Positions 42,865 through 54,986 of a DNA stretch of 64,000 bases are shown here, one piece after another (the stretch's first letter is position 1; each line of letters starts with the position of its first letter). The position numbers were made by a program, and so were the translations under genes. The DNA comes from Picocystis sp. L7. Lineage: Eukaryota; Chlorophyta; Picocystophyceae; Picocystales; Picocystaceae. A model generated the notes under the pieces. It was not told where the DNA came from. It saw nothing but the letters and a program-made list of their open reading frames with translations, and searched no databases. Location of the stretch: contig QXJR01000014.1 of assembly GCA_020975725.1 (NCBI GenBank), forward strand, positions 186,001 through 250,000, read 5' to 3'.

Positions 42865-43651
42865 CGTCCAATGCTCCCCCCTTACCCCGGGGCACCATCC
42901 CCAGGACCGTCATCGATACCTTGGTCAAGATTGCGATCAATGGATCGATAGTATCGGACGAGGTATCGATGGGAGGTCCGAATGGGTCGCGAGGGAGGGG
43001 CGTCGGTTCGAGGACTTCCTAGAAGGGTTAAAGACACGATTCATCGATACCTCTCTACGAAGATCTCGATGGAGATAGCGATGGGAAGAAAACGTCTCGA
43101 TCGATCCGGTCGTCGCCAAGTAGGCAACCGAGTGCAGAGGAACTGAACCAAAGCATGCGATGCGCGCTCGAAACATTCCTTCGTGTTAAATCGATTCTGG
43201 CTGACAAGATCGTCGAAGATCCAACGAAGTCCAAGCAATAGCGGATGGCAAAGCGGGCGAGATGGAGAGGAATCGAGAGGAGCTGAGAGCAACCTCCTAG
43301 GAGCAACGCACGAGCGAAGATATGCAATTATAAGCCAGACGCAAGATACCAGACGAAGCGGAATTCCACGCCTCAAATCAACGGGCCTTTGGAAAGGATT
43401 CAAGCCTTCGCGTAAACTTTTGAGTCGTTCTTCGTCGTTTGAGGCGAAGGTAAAAAGGCATTCGAGAAACAGGTATAGACCCGGCAACCCTACACCACAC
43501 GGTCTTATTCTCTTGATTCTCACCTAGGACTGCTATTGACCAAGTCTAGCCTAGTTCGAAAGTTTCGAATTTCCTAAAGCCTCTTTCCTGCACTCGAAAA
43601 TCAAGATAGCATGGTCAGCCTCCAAAGGGAAACACCGGGGAAAAATCCTGA
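42865..43651. other. Gene-poor interval
   Basis: Between the coiled-coil gene (minus) and the end of IDI (minus). The first 220 bases repeat words such as ATCGAT and GATACC and are likely promoter. From 43090 to 43600 the sequence is of even base composition, has stops in all frames, and shows no gene. Confidence 0.5.
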
Positions 43652-44544
43652 TTATGCTGGGGGACGCCGCCCGGTTGCAGGATCGATGTTACCAAGATCA
43701 AAGTTCCTGATATCTCTCAGCCCATCGGCCGACATGATGTTCCGATCTAACGAATCGTCCAGCAATTTATTCCACCAGTGTGCCAGGAGGTTGTCCGCAA
43801 TCAAGCGAAACCATGGCGACACTGTACATCGACCGCTGTCTGCCTCCCTCAACAGTTCACGTAGCTTCTTCTGATCCACGTACTGCACCTCGCAGACTTC
43901 TTCTTTATTCAGCTTAAGGTCGACTTCCTGCTTGCAGAAAAGTATGTAATCGATCTCATGCTCGCCAAACTTCTCATCCGACGGTGCTTTGTAGTGAATC
44001 TTACCCAGGAAGGTGAATCCATCCAGGGGCAGCTGTTCTGCAGGTATTCCGAGCTCGTGACCTAGCTTCCGCTGCGCAGCTCTTCTCACCCCGAGTACAT
44101 CCGTTTCAATTGTTTCGTCTACATCCAACCCCCAGAGTGGATGGCTGCACGTTGTGTTCGTCCACACCAATGGGAAGGTGATCTTCTCCGCCGCTCTCCT
44201 TTGGAGGAGCATTTCGTTTTCCTGGTTGAAAAGAAACACCGAGAACGCCCGGTGCGGGATTCGAAAGGACTAAGCACACGTGGTCAGAACTCCTCGGTCT
44301 ACTTTTTCACCTTTCATCGTTCGCTCGCCTTGCTTTCGCGAGTACTGCTCACCTGGTGTTCCGTGAGGTGGCAGTTGAGCTTGGTATCGTGTCCGACGAC
44401 TCGATCGTCGTCGTCCAGCAACAGGCATTGCTCTCCGTGCATGTACCCCATCTGGGACCCTCCTTCCTTCAGGTCCGTGGCCATGGTTTCGGCTCGGATC
44501 GCTCTGCTTCGCGTCTGGATTTGCTTCAGGCAATGCACGCGCAT
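43652..44544 (-). CDS. IDI: Isopentenyl-diphosphate delta-isomerase
   Basis: Interconverts IPP and DMAPP for isoprenoid synthesis. Exons (complement) 44353-44544 and 43652-44269 give 269 residues; the 82-base intron has donor GTGAGC, branch CTGAC and acceptor TAG and joins NCHLTEHQ to SFRIPHRAFSVFLFN, as expected from homologues. The type I Nudix-fold active site is intact: Cys105 in WTNTTCSHPLWG and the Glu pair in GEHEIDY. DDRVVGHDTKLNCH and SPWFRLIADN are also family blocks. The start at 44544 gives a 20-residue basic extension (MRVHCLKQIQTRSRAIRAET) that might target an organelle; the alternative ATG at 44484 gives the short cytosolic-type protein. A promoter word is about 220 bases upstream of the longer start. 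Confidence 0.96.
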
Positions 44545-45189
44545 TCGCAGGTGGTTTCGGTGTCGGGTCCCCCTGCCGAACGTTCCTTTCCACCTCCCCT
44601 TCTGTCGGGTCTCTGTTCCTTTAAGTCCTGTCCGATAGAAGGGACCCTTCGCCTTTCGTCCCGGTCTCCTTCCAACGGTTTCGAGGTCCTCCGCAGGACG
44701 AGAAGGTCCATCCGGAGACCTGCTCGGGGGCAGGTCCTCCCCTCCCCTCCCTCCCTCCCCGAGGGAGTTTCTTCTCTCCCGGGGGGGGGTCGGGAGATCC
44801 CGCCAGGGTGTGACAGGGGACGTGTGGGAGGGTCCCTTTGGACGTGGGGAAGGCGGATTCGGATGCTATCCAGGCAAGGTCGTCAAGGAAATGGATGGAG
44901 ATGGATCCGTTCCCATCCGTCGTCCCAGACCCTCCACGGTCGCAAACCGATCCCCATCCTCCCGCATCCATGGATCCAAACCCATCCCTCCGGTTCAGAC
45001 CCACCCTTTCCAATCCCCCATGCCTCGGTGGGACGAACCGAACCGAACCTTTCCCGACCGATGGATGGGAATGGATAAGGGATTGACCACCGACCCTCCT
45101 GAGGTTGGTCCCGATCGGAAAGGTGTGGACCACGACGGTCCACGAACCCAAGCCGCATCCGACGGAAGAAGAAAAGGACGAAAAGGGCC
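44545..45189. other. IDI/MIF divergent promoter
   Basis: The 645-base spacer holds the fifth GAGA-type word and, at 44890-45080, several copies of GGATGG/CCATCC-type words, but no gene. Confidence 0.5.
44762..44781 (-). promoter_or_regulatory. GAGA-type palindromic promoter word, copy 5
   Basis: In the IDI direction it reads CGGGAGAGAAGAAACTCCCT, the complete inverted repeat, about 220 bases upstream of the longer IDI start. It is identical over 18 bases to copy 1. Confidence 0.6.
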
Positions 45190-45537
45190 ATGCCGACGCT
45201 CAACGTGACCACGAATGTGCCGGTGGATCGAGTGGCCGCATCGGACCTCGTCGCGGCGCTCTCGAAGGCCGTGGCCGAGCTTGTGGGGAAACCCGAGGCA
45301 TACGTCATGGTCAGCCTCAAACCCGATACCGCCATGTGCTTCGCGGGAAACGAAGAACCATGTGCCTTCGGCGAACTCATCAGCATCGGTGCGATTGGAG
45401 GGGAAAAGAACAAATCCATCAGTTCCGGGCTGTCGCGCATCCTGGTGGAAAAATTGGCCGTCCCTCCCAATCGGTTCTACCTCAAGTTCTACGATGTAGA
45501 ACGGTCTGATTTTGGATACAACGCAACTACCTTCTAG
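45190..45537 (+). CDS. MIF: MIF/D-dopachrome tautomerase family protein
   Basis: Small trimeric tautomerase-fold protein of 115 residues, the usual MIF length. Pro2, the catalytic base of the family, directly follows the initiator Met. GKPEAYVMVSL with Lys34 matches the active-site Lys segment, and the central block SIGAIGGEKN and the C-terminal RFYLKFYDV are typical. Animal MIF has CxxC oxidoreductase activity; no such pair is present here (Cys50 and Cys58 are separate). The role in algae and plants is not well defined. There is no intron and no transit peptide. It is divergent from IDI. Confidence 0.95.
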   Translation: MPTLNVTTNVPVDRVAASDLVAALSKAVAELVGKPEAYVMVSLKPDTAMCFAGNEEPCAFGELISIGAIGGEKNKSISSGLSRILVEKLAVPPNRFYLKFYDVERSDFGYNATTF

Positions 45538-46246
45538 AGGACGGTGCTTGGACCAGCACGAACGGTGCGGAATTCTCCTAAAGTTCCCGAATCCACGTCT
45601 CGAGATGTTTCCTGGTCCGTATCCACTGCAACATTGCAGGGCTGGAGGGAAGTCTTTTGCCAGGAATGCCGATCCGTGAGTTCTTTCATCCTGATAGTCG
45701 GAGGGGAAGATGAGGAATGGAGCATCAATGGACCCCTGGGCAAGCATGGATCCGTCTTGTGCACTTCCATCTTCGCAAGACACCTGCGATGCCTGCCAAA
45801 CAGGTGCTGTTGACTAGTTCGTGGTCCTGAGCGCATTCCTTCAATCTCATGATCCTCCACTTCCGAGGAAGTGGACGGCACGGGCATGGGATTGTTCTTC
45901 TTCCTGTTTTTCGCGTGTTCGTTCCTGCCACCCTACCTCTCTCCCCCATCCGAGAACAATGGCGGCTCGCCATTCCTGATGCAGACAATTGGACTTTGCC
46001 ACACGCATCCCCACCCTGCATCTCTATTCCTTGTGTTTCGCTCAGTTCTGTTCCGGTGTAAGCAGGGGTCCCGCTCGTAGCCAGCCACGAAGCATTCACC
46101 CCTGTCCATCCCGGTTCCATTCCCTTTCATCCACGAGCTGATCGGAGACCTCTGGGTCAACCGGACCCTTTTCCAAACCAAGGAGGCTCCCTTCAGATCC
46201 ACGAACTCGCGATTGGTGCTTCGCGACACGCGACGTGCGACGCGAG
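45538..46246. other. Intergenic interval, no supported gene
   Basis: About 710 bases between MIF and EMC2. Minus-strand frames at 45534-45887 and 45725-46120 are open and look weakly protein-like, but none has a domain, a convincing start or a CTGAC intron signal. Confidence 0.4.
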
Positions 46247-47328
46247 ATGCTTCCACACGCGGAGCTGGAGGCCGTGCGCGATCGTATCGAACACAGTGGA
46301 TCCCAGAGGCCTTCGATGGACCTGGTGCGGAAGTACCTTCGTCTGGTGCGTCGCGAAAGGACCGTGCGACGAACGAAGAGGAGAGGAACGGTGGAAAACC
46401 TACCGCGAGCGAAGAAAACCTGCGGCGAAACCGTCGCTCCGAGCTGCCGTTTCGCCACCAGTACGAACCGAACAAGGACGCTCGTGACGATTTGGTGGTC
46501 GTGCTGACCGATGGGATTTGAATGACGGAGCAGGTGCGCAATGCTGGAGTCAGGCAGTCTGGATTCGTGTGTCAATATGGTCGGATGCTCGTCGAACAGT
46601 CCAGCAAGTCTGTGCCCAAGGATGAGCTATACGACGTGTTGGAGCAAGTTTCCATCGCGGCGATGGACTGTGGGGAAGAGGATCTCGCCAGAAGATGCGT
46701 GAACGACCTCGAGAAGGCCTTCCCAAAGAGCATTCGAGTGAGCAGGTTGCGAGGCATGCTCCTGGAAATGCAGGGGAAGTTCGAGCTGGCCGAAGAGAAG
46801 TACAGCATCATCTTAGAAAGAGATCCCCAAAACCACAGGGTCATGAAGAGGATGTGTGGTCTTGCCAAGTCTAGGGGCAATGTTCCAGCGGCTATCTCTG
46901 CTTGTATTGCGTACCTGAAGCTTAATGCCGTGGATAGAGATGCCTGGGAAGAATTAGCGGACCTATATGTCTCTCAAGGAATGTGTAAACAAGCAGCATT
47001 CTGTATGGAAGAGATTTTGCTTCTAGATCCTTTCGTTGGAGCCAGCCACAGAAAATATGCAGACATTTTGTACACTTTGGGGGGAAACGAGAACCTGGCA
47101 ATGGCACTGCAGTATTACTCATCGGCCATCAAGTTTAGCAACGGCAAAGACTTGCGTGCACTGTATGGTATCTGCCTATGCTCTACACACTTAGCTACTG
47201 CCAAGGCGTATGTTAAGAAGAAGGAGGAAGATGAACTACATAGCTTATCATCCGATCTAATTTTGAAGATGTATCGGGCTAGGAATAAGAATGGCAAGCA
47301 TGAGATTGTGAAGGCTGTCCTAAGCTGA
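46247..47328 (+). CDS. EMC2: ER membrane protein complex subunit 2 (TPR protein)
   Basis: Cytosolic TPR subunit of the EMC, which inserts membrane proteins into the ER. Exons 46247-46345 and 46534-47328 join in phase 0 to 297 residues, exactly the length of human EMC2. The 188-base intron has donor GTGCGT, branch CTGAC and acceptor CAG, and restores VRKYLRLVRNAGVRQSGFVCQYG. The TPR array runs from about 60 to 250; diagnostic stretches are EQVSIAAMDCGEEDLA, WEELADLYVSQGMCKQAAFCMEEILLLDP and YTLGGNENLAMALQYYSSAIK. The ATG at 46247 is the first in frame; an in-frame GTG lies 12 bases earlier. AATAAA is at 47342-47347, just after the stop. Confidence 0.95.
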
Positions 47329-47497
47329 TGGCTTCTTTATGAATAAACCTTCATCCTTACCAAGCGTGATAACACCAACCATGCTGGACGTTGGGGCAGC
47401 ATGATCTCCCTCTGCGTACAGAATGCCCAATGAGGCCATTTATTCTACAGCACACATGCAGGCATGGGCGGCAACCGGTCTTCACGGTATACCGATC

Positions 47498-50039
47498 CTA
47501 GCTGGAGGCAGCAACGTCTTCTGCTAGCTTCTCATCTGCAGGGTCCGATTCAAGCAATAGTACCGCTTTCCTGCTTACCGACATCTTCTTGTCCTTGGCG
47601 CGAACCTCAAGCAACATGACGTCCAGAAAGTCACCCTCTGCAACAACTTCGTCCACACTTCCAACGCGCTCCAGAGCAAGCTCACTGATGTGGCATAGCG
47701 CATCCTTTCCTGGCAAAATTGTAACGAAGCAACCAAAGGGCGTAACTGTCTTCACAGGGCACTGACGGTATATTTTGCCCACTTCCGGTTCCACGACAAT
47801 ACCCTTGATCATTTCAATTGCCTTGGCAACGCTAGGCTCATCCGGTCCATTGATTTGAACCTTGTTGCCCCCATCAATCACCATAATACTGTCACATCCA
47901 CACGTCTCTGTCACGGCCTTGATTGTTCTCCCTGCTGGTCCTATCAGCTCAATCGATTTATTTTTTGGTATAGAAATGACCTCAATACGAGGTGCATATT
48001 CGGACAAGCTCGTACGTGGCTTTTGCAGACATTGCTTCATCTCTTTGAGTATATGGAGCCTTCCCTCTTTGGCTTGTTGCAATGCCGCCTTCATTATATC
48101 AGTAGTAATTCCTTCAACCTTGATATCCATCTGAAACGCAGTCACGCCGTCCTCGTTACCAGCAACCTTGAAGTCCATGTCGCCGAGAGCATCTTCTGAC
48201 CCCAGAATGTCTGTCAACACCACGAACTCTCCGTTAGGCTCAAGAATCAAGCCCATGGCCACCCCTGCAACCATATCTTTCACGGGCACCCCTGCATCCA
48301 TTAGGGCTAGGCAGCCACCACAAACAGAAGCCATACTCGAGGAACCATTGCTCTCTGTGATGGTGCTTTCCACACGAATGGTGTAAGGAAACACATCTTC
48401 GCCCGGAATTATGGGGAGCAGCGAGCGCTCAGCAAGCATACCATGCCCAAGCTCCCTACGACCAGGGCCACCGACTCGCCCTGTTTCCCCAACCGAACTG
48501 GGAGGAAAAAAGTACTGCAAGTAAAACCGCCTGGATTCATTCTCTTCTGATGCGATGGAGTCTACTCGCTGGGCTGATTTTTCACAACCAAGAGTAGCCA
48601 CAGCAATTGCTTGTGTTTCCCCTCTCGTGAAAAGCGCACTCCCGTGCGTGCGTGGCAGCATCCCAGCCTTTGCAGAGATTGATCTGACATCCTTTATCCC
48701 CCTACCATCTGATCTCAACCCCTCTTCCAACACACACTGTCTCATCACATGGCTTTGCATGCCTTTGAACACTACAGAAATAACATTCGAGTCGTACATA
48801 GATCCAAAACGTTCCTCCACTGACCGCATAGCAGCTTCCTTCACACTTGTAACTGCCTCTTCGCGTTCTAACTTCCCCGGCGTACTCAAGGCCTTCTTGA
48901 TGCTTGCTGCGTAGTTCTGCCTGAAGAATGACTCCAGCTCCTCGTACTGGGGTCGCCCAACATTAGACCTTTTCGGTTTGCCGACGATGGATACCCACTG
49001 ACCAATCTCCCGACACATGGCTGATATTGCATCCTGGCCCATGGATACAGCTTCCAAGAGTTGCTCTTCAGTAAAGAAATCTGCGTACCCTTCAATCATG
49101 AGCACGGCATCCTCTGTTCCGGCAATGACCAAGTCTAGCTGGCTGCTTTCCATCTGTTGAATGCTTGGATTCAAGACCATTCCAGTCTCGGTCAAGTAGC
49201 CCACCCTCACAGCGGCAACTGGTTTCTTCAGGGGTGCCTCGGAAAGAGCCAGAGCCACAGCAGCTGCCGTGATTGCCAGTGGCTCTGTGCTGTTCACTCC
49301 GTCGTAGCTCAACACCCAGGCGAGCACCTGAGTATCTTTGGACCACCCCTTTTCAAACATGGGACGTAGCGGACGATCAATCAACCTGGACGTAAGCACC
49401 TCCGAATCCCTGGGCCTTCCATCTCGCTTGACGAACCCTCCACTACAATTTTTCAATGCACGAAGCACGCCGACGACCACCCCGTTAGTTTCCCTTTGCC
49501 TTATCCATTGGTTGTCGTCCTGTCGGTCCAACTGCACTGCGATCGGCTCTCACCTGGTCCTCCCTGCTGCACTGAATCTCTCGGTGTAATTCACTTGAAA
49601 CGGCAGGAACGCATCTGCCGATGGCTCCACGTCGGAGTCTTCGAAGCAGGCCGTTGTGTAGATCACCTGCGTTCCGTTCTCCACGTCAGCCGTTGCGGAC
49701 CGCTTCCAACGCCTGCACCCAAGCCTCTCGTCCCGCTTCTTCCGTGGTGTTCGACCAGGGCTGTTCGAACGCCCGCCTTGGCGTTCCACGCACCGTTTCT
49801 CCTGCTGTGGCCACGACGGCGCCGTTGGCTTGTCGTCCCACTTCGCCAGTTTCGAAGCGCAGTGTTCCGCCACCCACGTGCAATTCGAGTGTTTCCGCTC
49901 CTTCTTGGATCCGTGCACGCGTGTGGATGCGTCTTCCACCTCCCTGGAGCCCGTTCCTACCACGTGGACGCGACGCGAGACCGGAGCAGGCGCGCTGCAA
50001 CCGCATTTCGATGCCGCCGCCTCGTCTGCGAATGGCCAT
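47498..50039 (-). CDS. PNP: Polynucleotide phosphorylase (organellar)
   Basis: Phosphorolytic 3'-5' exoribonuclease and RNA polymerase of plastids or mitochondria. Exons (complement) 49794-50039, 49554-49666 and 47498-49442 give 767 residues. Intron 1 (127 bases, GTGCGT, CTGAC, CAG) joins VVATAGET to VIYTTACFE; intron 2 (111 bases, GTGAGA, TAG) splits a Ser codon before GGFVKRDGRPRD and has CTAAC instead of CTGAC. Two RNase PH domains, with LTSRLIDRPLRPMF, GRGIKDVRSIS and GDMDFKVAGNEDGVTAFQMDIK, are followed by a KH domain (IELIGPAGRTIKAV) and an S1 domain (GKIYRQCPVKTVTPFGCFV). The Arg-rich N-terminus with MAIRRRGGGIEMRLQ should target an organelle. AATAAA is 55 bases past the stop. Confidence 0.95.
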
Positions 50040-52916
50040 CTTCGTGCCTCGACCCTTTCCTATCTTCCTTTCTTTCACCACCCGGTCAAGGGGGGTTTGA
50101 AACCAGGGACTTAGAAGGGAGTCAAGGGACAGGATGCACGGTCGGGAAGGATGGGGACGGGAGAACCACACGAGATGGGGCAAGTGGGCAAGGAACATGG
50201 GAACCTGCGTGTTTGTGCTTGTCACTGCATGTGGGCGGGTGTCTTCTAGTCTTTGCGTGTGTGGAACGGCGCAGGGATGGAGGATCGGTTTCCGAAACAA
50301 AACACCGCCGGTAGAAAAGAAGCGCATAAGGTTGCGCTCCGATGGGAATCCAATGGGAATCGCAGGCAACCAAGACCTTTGGGCCCGTGCATATGCCAGT
50401 GATCCGATGGTGGGGGTACAAGGGACAAAGACCCTTGGACCGAAAGCAATTCACACTCGCAAGAGATCAAAGCTGTGGTGTGTAGGCAAACGCTCTAGCA
50501 CAATCTACGAAACGGAGCGCAAATGCCTTGGCAACTAGACACCGTCATCGTCCATGCCCTCGAGCAAATTAAACGGAAGTTCAAGGATCCGACCATGGGC
50601 AGAGGTCTTCAAGCTCGGCTCTTTTGGGTGGGGTAGGCAACGCGGTTTAAGGATGAGGACCCACGGGTCGTATCCTTCGCCGCTCACGAGAAGGAAAAAC
50701 GACGCAACGGGTGGATAATCCAATATTGCCATCCTTCAAGTGCTAGGGTTGCCTCGCCAACCATGATGAGATAGATTGAAGAAATCAACGAAGCAATCGC
50801 CCTCCACCTCCATCGCGGTACAAACGAGTCTCTCGTCTCACTGAAGCCGGCCCAATGGTGCTTACAACGATACGCATTGACTAGTTGCAAACACGAGGAA
50901 CGTATGTTTCTATGGAAGAACCAACCAGCGGAAAACGAAAAAGACCGTGCGGATTCAAAAGTCGAAAACCGAAAGTCCATTCATAAGATGAAGTTAAAAT
51001 GACGTTGAACGCATTCTTCCAAGGTAAAGGTCGGTGCAGGTCAGTGTCGACCAATGTACTCCTAGTACGCATTCTTGCATGTTTAACGTGCTTTCATTTA
51101 GCGAGCATGAGCTCGAATCTGTTGCTAGAAATGGCAGTTCCAAGCGTAGGAGCGAAGGATATGTACGGCATACGATTCCCAACCCATCTCCGGTGGGACG
51201 TTCATATGACATTCCAAACCAGGATCAAGCAATGCGGAAAATCGTATTTGCATGTTTTTACGTTTTATCTCGAATGCGTGGGTCTTTCGGATTGAATAGA
51301 TGCATGCGGTTCTACCTAAGATAGCAACAACATCTTCTCTGTTGGTACCGTCAAGTATTCGACCAACCTTTAGAACCATTGCACAATGTTCTTGACAACG
51401 TGGACCAAAGGATGGGGGTACTCTCCCATGGTCGGAAAACGAGTGGAATATGTAGCCTTTCAAACGGATTACGAAGAGGGATGAAGGCATCGTTGTACCA
51501 CCTATGCAATTGAACGCTCCCCGCTTCTCGAGGGATCATTGTAAACGAACTAGCTTCACTACTTGTTCCCGAGATGAATGTCCAGAGACAAGAGTCGGGT
51601 GACGAATCTCCCTACCACACCAAATGGTTCAAAGATTTGATATCGCGTCAAAGGACCGTGAAGTTCGCAATATTTGCGAATCGCTACATGGCGCATCATT
51701 CAACTTGGAAGGCGCTAGATCTAGCAACCTTGTTTTACACCCGGAACCATGTCATCACCATCGACTCGACCGTCTTGTGTGAATGTATAAAGAGTCTAAG
51801 TGGAGTGCAAGCGATCCGATAAACTGTGCGAAATTGGGCTCGGAACACTTTTCCTTCTAGGTGGACGTAAATGATGTACGTGGCAAAGACATGCATTTCC
51901 AAAGACAGTGGAGCCGGGGAGGATATCTTCTTGAGTGTGCTCCAAGCATGCTAGGAAACCTTTAGTGTCTCGGGAAAACGCCATTCAAGAGTGATATAGG
52001 GCGAGCGAAAATCTTGTATTGTGTTTAGAACAACGAAGGGGAAAACACAAGATCGTGCTCGAGCGAAAGCAATTAAATCAGGAAACGCGAATCGTCTCGT
52101 CCAACCAAAACACCGCAAGGTAGCAGAGTCGAGAAGACATCGAAAGGGCCTTGCACACCCTGTCTTGCCCTTTGTCCCAAAGCATAAACCTCGTAACATT
52201 TTGTCGAGTTCCCAAAGCAATTAGATCTTCGTATTCTTGCATGTATTCGATGAACACACAAGCAAAGTCGGCCAATCATGTTTGCGTTTATTAGGGGGAA
52301 AGGATGCACGTTTGCAACTTGCTTTCACCACTTGCAAACGAAGATTGGAAGAGGCAAGGCCTTAATTTGTCGTACAGTCCTTAAAAGTTCGCACCAGGTG
52401 CAATCGGAGAAGTCTCCAAGCCAACAAGTCGAGCATTCAAAGAATTTTTACAACATTTTGATTGGTGAACGGCAAGCGAATTCCGAGTTGTGACAGTGCA
52501 CCACAAACTGCACAAGTTCATGACGAATTGAGAAGATGAGATAAAGTTGTAGAGGTCCAAAGTCTGCAACATAGTTCCACCAAAGAAACGAGTGCAAGTT
52601 CGTCAACACTGCCAAAAGTGCCGCAGCAAACCTCCCCAATCCCATGCTTGGAAAGGGTCCCAAAGTCCTACGTCACTCGAAAAGGCACATCATCAAGACA
52701 TAGGCTGAGCGTTGGATTTTCAATTGAAAGGAGCATCATGGGCCCGCACACGGAAACAAGGAGGGCTCTGCACGTGCGAAGTCCACGATGTAAGTGTGCC
52801 AAGCCCAGGAGGGAGGGCCGCAGGGAAAGCTTTATCGTTTCCTCTTCATTCCATATACAATCGGCCATGGGAAGGAAGTTTTCCATTATTCCCTTGGCCC
52901 AATGTGTAAACATCTA
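50040..52916. other. Gene-poor interval of 2.9 kb
   Basis: The first 400 bases are the PNPase flank. From about 50450 to 52900 base composition is even, ORFs are short on both strands and no domain is seen. I looked for tRNA B-boxes, terminal repeats and tandem arrays and saw none. It may be ancient decayed sequence, but nothing identifies the source. Confidence 0.5.
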
Positions 52917-54698
52917 TCAAAAGACAATTGTGGTGTCTCTTCCACTTCCTAACTCATGGACAATGTCCACGGCCTCGGTCAGTGCCACTGCTCCCAGCTT
53001 GGTGATGTAGTTGCTGCTTAGACTCAGCAAGGACACGGCCCCCTCTGCATTGGCCTTCAGCGCTTGAGCCAACGCGAATGCACCCTCATCCCTAATCTCG
53101 TTGTAACCAAGGTCCAGGTTGTTCAACGCCTCGTTCACAACCTTTAAGCTCTGTGCAAAAGCTCTAGCCCCATCATCCCCCATGTTGTTTCCTCGCAGAT
53201 CCAACGTGGCTATGGTGTTATTGTAACGCAGCATATCTGCCAAAGGGACAGCGCCTTCTACCCCCACCTTGCACCACCCCATCTTCAAGGTTTCTACTTT
53301 CCCATGAAACTTCAATGCTTCCGCCAATGCCTTGGAACCTTCCGGGCCTGCCGGGTTGTAGCCCAGTTCCAGGGTAACAATGGTGTCGTTTTCCTTCAAG
53401 AGATCGGCAATAGCAGCCATTCCACCCGGACCAATATTGTTTCCACCCAAATCCAAAGTTGTGACGGTCTTGTTGGCCTTCAGAGCCTTGACAATCAACT
53501 TGCATCCTTCGTCGCCCAGATCGTTCATGTATAAATTCAGGGAGGTCAAACTGCTACATTTCTCAACATAGCTTGCGATGGCCTCGGCTCCCTCCAAGCC
53601 GATGCTGTTGTTGCCAAGGTCCAAACTTGTCAAGTTACCTTGGTGCACTTGGAGGGCATCAGCGAGCGCCTTTGTGCCCTCGTTTCCCAAATCGTTCCCG
53701 CTGAGCCTAAGCTCAACGATCCCCGCATTCCTCTCCAGCGCCTTGGCCAGCACGTTGGCACCAAGCCCACCAGCATAGTTGCCGGACATATTCAATGTTG
53801 TCAAGGTGGAGTTCTCCACGAGGGCCTCGGCAATCGCAACACAACCGTCGTAGTCGATGACATTGTTGTTCAGTTCCAGGACGGCAAGGGTGGAGTTTTT
53901 CTTCAGCATGTCGGCCAATGCCTTGGCCCCATCGTCCCCGATTCCATTACTGCTGAGGTTGATGGAACCGATGGTATAGTTCGTGGAGAGAAACTCGGCA
54001 ATTGCCACGGCACCTTCATCTCCTCCAGCGTTTTGGTTGAGGTTGATGCTGTTGAGAACATCGTTGTGCTTGAGCGCTTCGATGAGTGCGACGATTCCCA
54101 TCGATCCGATTCCATTCGAGCTCAAGTCGACAGCCGTGCAGACGTCGTTGAATGCGAGTGCTTCGACCACGTACGAGCATCCTTCGTCTCCCAGATTCCT
54201 GGCCTGCACATCGGCGGTCTGCATGCTCCTGAGTTCGTTCATGATTTCGTTGAGCCGACCAGTCGACTCTTGCCTCCAGGACTTTTCCTTGAGCTTCTTC
54301 TGCACGTCTGGCATCCTGTTTTCGAAGAACTTGTATCCGACGTAAGCCAGCGAGGCACCGACGGTGAGGCTGGCCAGCATGGGAAACGCCCAATCCGGCG
54401 GCGGCGGCGGCGGTTTGGGCGCAGGAGGAGCGCTTCCATGCACTCTGAGCTGTCTCTTGACGGCCACGATCTCGTCTTGGGTGAGCCTCCTCGGCGAGAC
54501 CACCTGTTCCACTTGCGTTTCATCCGGGTTCTCTTCTTCGGCTTGGCTTCGATTGCTTGTTTCGTCCGTCCCTTCCACCTCCGTCGGTTCCTCTCCTTTC
54601 TTCTTCTTCTTCTTCGCCTCCACCAGCACCCCACGACGGTCGCGAAACCTGCACGGACGCGGCAGGAAGGACGCGACCAAACCCGACGCCATCGCCAT
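52917..54698 (-). CDS. Plastid RNI-like leucine-rich-repeat protein, EMB2004-like
   Basis: A protein of 593 residues. The N-terminus MAMASGLVASFLPRPCRF followed by basic RRGV and KKKKKKGEEP looks like a plastid leader. An acidic linker, a PAPKPPPPPP run and one hydrophobic helix (FPMLASLTVGASLAYVGYKFF, about 131-151) follow. From about 190 to the end there are about 13 ribonuclease-inhibitor-type LRRs of 28-29 residues, with repeated LDLGGNNIG, GDDGAKALAD and NSTLTTLN. The layout resembles the Arabidopsis chloroplast protein EMB2004, whose mechanism is unknown to me in detail. It would be a membrane-anchored scaffold in the plastid. The start at 54698 opens the leader; ATG 54692 is two residues later. 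It is head-to-head with an unrelated LRR gene. Confidence 0.85.
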   Translation of the reverse strand: MAMASGLVASFLPRPCRFRDRRGVLVEAKKKKKKGEEPTEVEGTDETSNRSQAEEENPDETQVEQVVSPRRLTQDEIVAVKRQLRVHGSAPPAPKPPPPPPDWAFPMLASLTVGASLAYVGYKFFENRMPDVQKKLKEKSWRQESTGRLNEIMNELRSMQTADVQARNLGDEGCSYVVEALAFNDVCTAVDLSSNGIGSMGIVALIEALKHNDVLNSINLNQNAGGDEGAVAIAEFLSTNYTIGSINLSSNGIGDDGAKALADMLKKNSTLAVLELNNNVIDYDGCVAIAEALVENSTLTTLNMSGNYAGGLGANVLAKALERNAGIVELRLSGNDLGNEGTKALADALQVHQGNLTSLDLGNNSIGLEGAEAIASYVEKCSSLTSLNLYMNDLGDEGCKLIVKALKANKTVTTLDLGGNNIGPGGMAAIADLLKENDTIVTLELGYNPAGPEGSKALAEALKFHGKVETLKMGWCKVGVEGAVPLADMLRYNNTIATLDLRGNNMGDDGARAFAQSLKVVNEALNNLDLGYNEIRDEGAFALAQALKANAEGAVSLLSLSSNYITKLGAVALTEAVDIVHELGSGRDTTIVF

Positions 54699-54986
54699 CG
54701 CGCCGCCGAGGAAGTGTCGCTCGAAGCTCGTTTCGGTAGGATCGACCCCCCCCCCTTTCAAAGACAGCAAAGATGGGGCATCCTTTCACGGTCTTTCTTC
54801 GAGGAGGTGGGGGTCGGTTCGGATCGCCCAGGGGGACCTGCTCCCTTTTCCCCTGGGATCCGAAGGAGGAAAGCCCTTTCCATCCGGGTTCGAAACCGGA
54901 CCGCTTCCGGTCGGATCGGGAAGGCGAAAGGGAACGAACCCGGATGGAACCGAAGACGAGAAGACGCGACCAGGAAGGACGTCGAC

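Noticed and set aside
54880-54905. tRNA T-arm-like GGGTTCGAAACCGG
   Set aside because: The flanking bases do not form a full T stem and no A-box or acceptor stem is present.
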